Below are positions 62,184-64,000 of a DNA stretch of 64,000 nucleotides, piece after piece. The notes beneath the pieces are model-generated. The model made no database searches, had not been told where the DNA came from, and saw only the letters and a program-made list of their open reading frames with translations. Location of the stretch: positions 17,372,501 through 17,436,500 of the forward strand of contig OZ059896.1 of NCBI GenBank assembly GCA_964057225.1. The letters are read 5' to 3'. Both the position numbers and the translations under genes were made by a program. Positions within the stretch are counted from its first letter, which is position 1; each line of letters starts with the position of its first letter. This DNA is from Auanema rhodensis. Taxonomy: Eukaryota > Nematoda > Chromadorea > Rhabditida > Rhabditidae.

Positions 62184-64000
62184 TTATTTGTCTTCATTAT
62201 TACAAGAACTTAAATGATTTGAGATATCAGATCCCTAAAAAGCAAAAATAACAGTTGAAATATTAACAAACTTCAAACCTTTACACTTTTAGATTCATTA
62301 GTTATTTTCGCTATACGTGAACCAAACTGCATAGCTTGCTTCGGAGAATCATGAGGAGCGTCAAGTTTAGCCAATGTCTAAAGAACAACACATTGAAATT
62401 ATTTGAAACAAATTAGAACTACTCTTCGAATCAATCGTTTTTCACCAACACCTCTTGGTAACGATAAATCACACTTCGAGAGAATTGGTAACTTATTTGC
62501 CCATTCGACTAAATCATCAGACAAGAAAGGCGCCCTGTAAGTGATTTTTTAAATTTCTTTGATGATTATAGAACAAACGCTAATCGTTTATTGTGTTGAG
62601 ATGCTACTCTAGCATCTCTACCTCCATTTCGACCACCAAGTCGGCAAAGTTCACTCTGGCATTCCTATGATTATGTATGAGATGTATTGTAGAAAATAAT
62701 AATTTCAAACCTCTGTTACTGATAAGTGACCATCTTTTTGAAAACGTGTTCTATGTCTGGCATAACCAGCGTAAATTTCATCTGCGCCACTTCCAACGAA
62801 AAACACTGTTGAAGTACTTCTAGAATAATTCAAAACTACTTAATATAACCATTAAAATTAGAAAAACAGACAAGAAAAGAATATTTATATACCTTTCTTC
62901 TTTTCCAGTTTTATTATTAAATCCTTTGCCATCGAGAGCAAACCATAATACTGAAGCTAATGAATCATCCAACACAGAGAGGCATGGAGCTGCAGCCTAT
63001 ATGTCCTTATATCCTAATAGAACTTGGTTACCTGTACTCACCTTAGCTATGTACAATTTTCTTTTGTCTTCCAATTCATGTGCATATACATTTCGAAGAA
63101 GTAAACGTATATTATGATCTGGATATGCTCTACACAAGTGATCAAGTGTTGAAAGAGCTCGAGATCTGTCTGGTGCACACGAGAAGCTCTGAAAAAAAAA
63201 CAATTTTAAATTTCCATGAATTCGAAAGAAAAACCTTCTCATCTGTTCCAAAAGCTACATTTATCAAGGAAATGGTTGTATTGATGGGAACAGCTTTCGC
63301 AAGAGCATATGCTATAAGCAAACTATCAACACCACCAGAAAAAGCAACAGCATAATCCGTCTGATCTATATTTTATAAATTCAATAGATAATTGGCAGAA
63401 TGAGCCAACCTCCAGCTAATCGCGAACAATGATGGACTAGAGAATCAAATAAACAATTAACTTCTTCTTCTTCATTACGACTTTTTCCAAGATCCGAAGA
63501 CACCTGGACAAAGAAGATATTACAGAAGATCATAATATATAATACCTCAATCATGCCTTTCTTATCTTCAACAGAGGTAGATGCTGTATTATTTAAAGCA
63601 AGCTTCCAATTTTCACAAAATGCAGGATCTAATGTTGGAATCATGTAATAAAAATGTGATCCTCTACTTTCCAGATGAATACTGGTTACTTGAGCAAATG
63701 GTAACTCATGCCACTGGTTCTGAAATTTGAAGGAGCACGTCAGAAGTAATGAAAATGGAACTGACTGAATTTCGCACAGAACAGCCTATTATCAATTCTT
63801 CATTTGTGTTACTGAATACCAAACTTGTTCGACCAAATATATCTCTACCAACAAAAATTTTATTGATTTCTGCCTAAGAATTTATGAAGAACATTGAAAG
63901 CATGTTGAGGAACTTATGAACCTGGTAAAATATTATACTATATGCTCCTTTTTGATTTACAATCCATTGAATTATCTCATCTTCTTTATTTAAGGTGAGC
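62184..64000 (-). CDS. ASNSD1: Asparagine synthetase domain-containing protein (ASNSD1 type), 5' end missing
   Basis: Twelve minus-strand exons are visible: 63922-64000 (cut by the window edge), 63766-63873, 63546-63719, 63410-63503, 63235-63365, 63042-63188, 62893-62996, 62711-62819, 62579-62664, 62423-62534, 62279-62377, 62184-62234. They give about 400 residues. The visible part of the glutamine amidotransferase-like domain has FVGRDIFGRTSLVF. The synthetase domain has the ATP pyrophosphatase loop AFSGGVDSLL, then VGSGADEIYAGYARHRTRF, RNGGRDARV and the C-terminal LPRGVGEKRLIRR with QAMQFGSRIAKI. These are ASNSD1-family signatures rather than true asparagine synthetase. The catalytic N-terminal Cys, if present, lies outside the window. 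Biological role of ASNSD1 proteins is poorly defined. Confidence 0.92.

Noticed and set aside
62535-62578. Apparent one-base shift in the ASNSD1-type gene near KRLAF
   Set aside because: Using the donor GTTTGTTC two bases earlier gives KRLAAPFL in frame with a normal 44-nt intron.

Overview
The window is an AT-rich piece of a nematode nuclear genome. The evidence is the gene content: a 7TM chemoreceptor of the nematode-specific Srsx type, a cuticle collagen with an N-terminal anchor and an RLKR cleavage site, a nuclear receptor with a nematode-style DNA-binding domain, a Dicer-related RIG-I-like helicase (DRH family) and a CED-2/CRK adaptor. Introns are numerous and very short, mostly 40-55 nt with a few near 28-35 nt. 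Many 3' splice sites read TAG or AAG rather than the TTTCAG that dominates in Caenorhabditis, so I read this as a non-Caenorhabditis nematode and do not name a species.

Layout. 1-3,894: an Srsx-type chemoreceptor gene lies inside a near-perfect 200-bp inverted repeat. 3,895-22,891: about 19 kb with no gene I can support, rich in (GA)n/(CT)n and GAT/CAT tracts, with one short GC-rich island near 20.6 kb. 22,892-25,993: an eight-finger C2H2 transcription factor. 26-29.6 kb: gene-poor. 29.6-35.2 kb: a small NTF2-like protein (minus) and a DRH helicase (plus) transcribed divergently. 35.4-40.2 kb: two minus-strand genes in tandem, an ankyrin-repeat protein followed by a ubiquitin-like/AN1 zinc-finger protein of ZFAND4 type. 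40.3-41.5 kb: decayed coding-like pieces, including an ankyrin relic. 42.0-54.4 kb: three plus-strand genes in a row: Nup155 (npp-8), ced-2 and a CCDC137-like nucleolar protein. One 3.3-kb intron of Nup155 holds an antisense single-zinc-finger gene. 55.3-57.0 kb: a minus-strand nuclear hormone receptor. 57-61 kb: gene-free and repeat-rich. 61.1-62.1 kb: the collagen. 62.2 kb to the end: a minus-strand asparagine-synthetase-domain gene (ASNSD1 type), cut by the window edge.

How the genes relate. Gene-dense housekeeping and RNA-biology blocks alternate with gene-free tracts that flank the two transcription factor genes. The three plus-strand genes at 42-54 kb and the two minus-strand genes at 35-40 kb are arranged as nematode polycistronic units could be, but no spliced-leader evidence can be read from DNA. 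All exon models were built by hand from reading frame, GT-AG junctions and family motifs. Every multi-exon model listed as a gene closes in frame.
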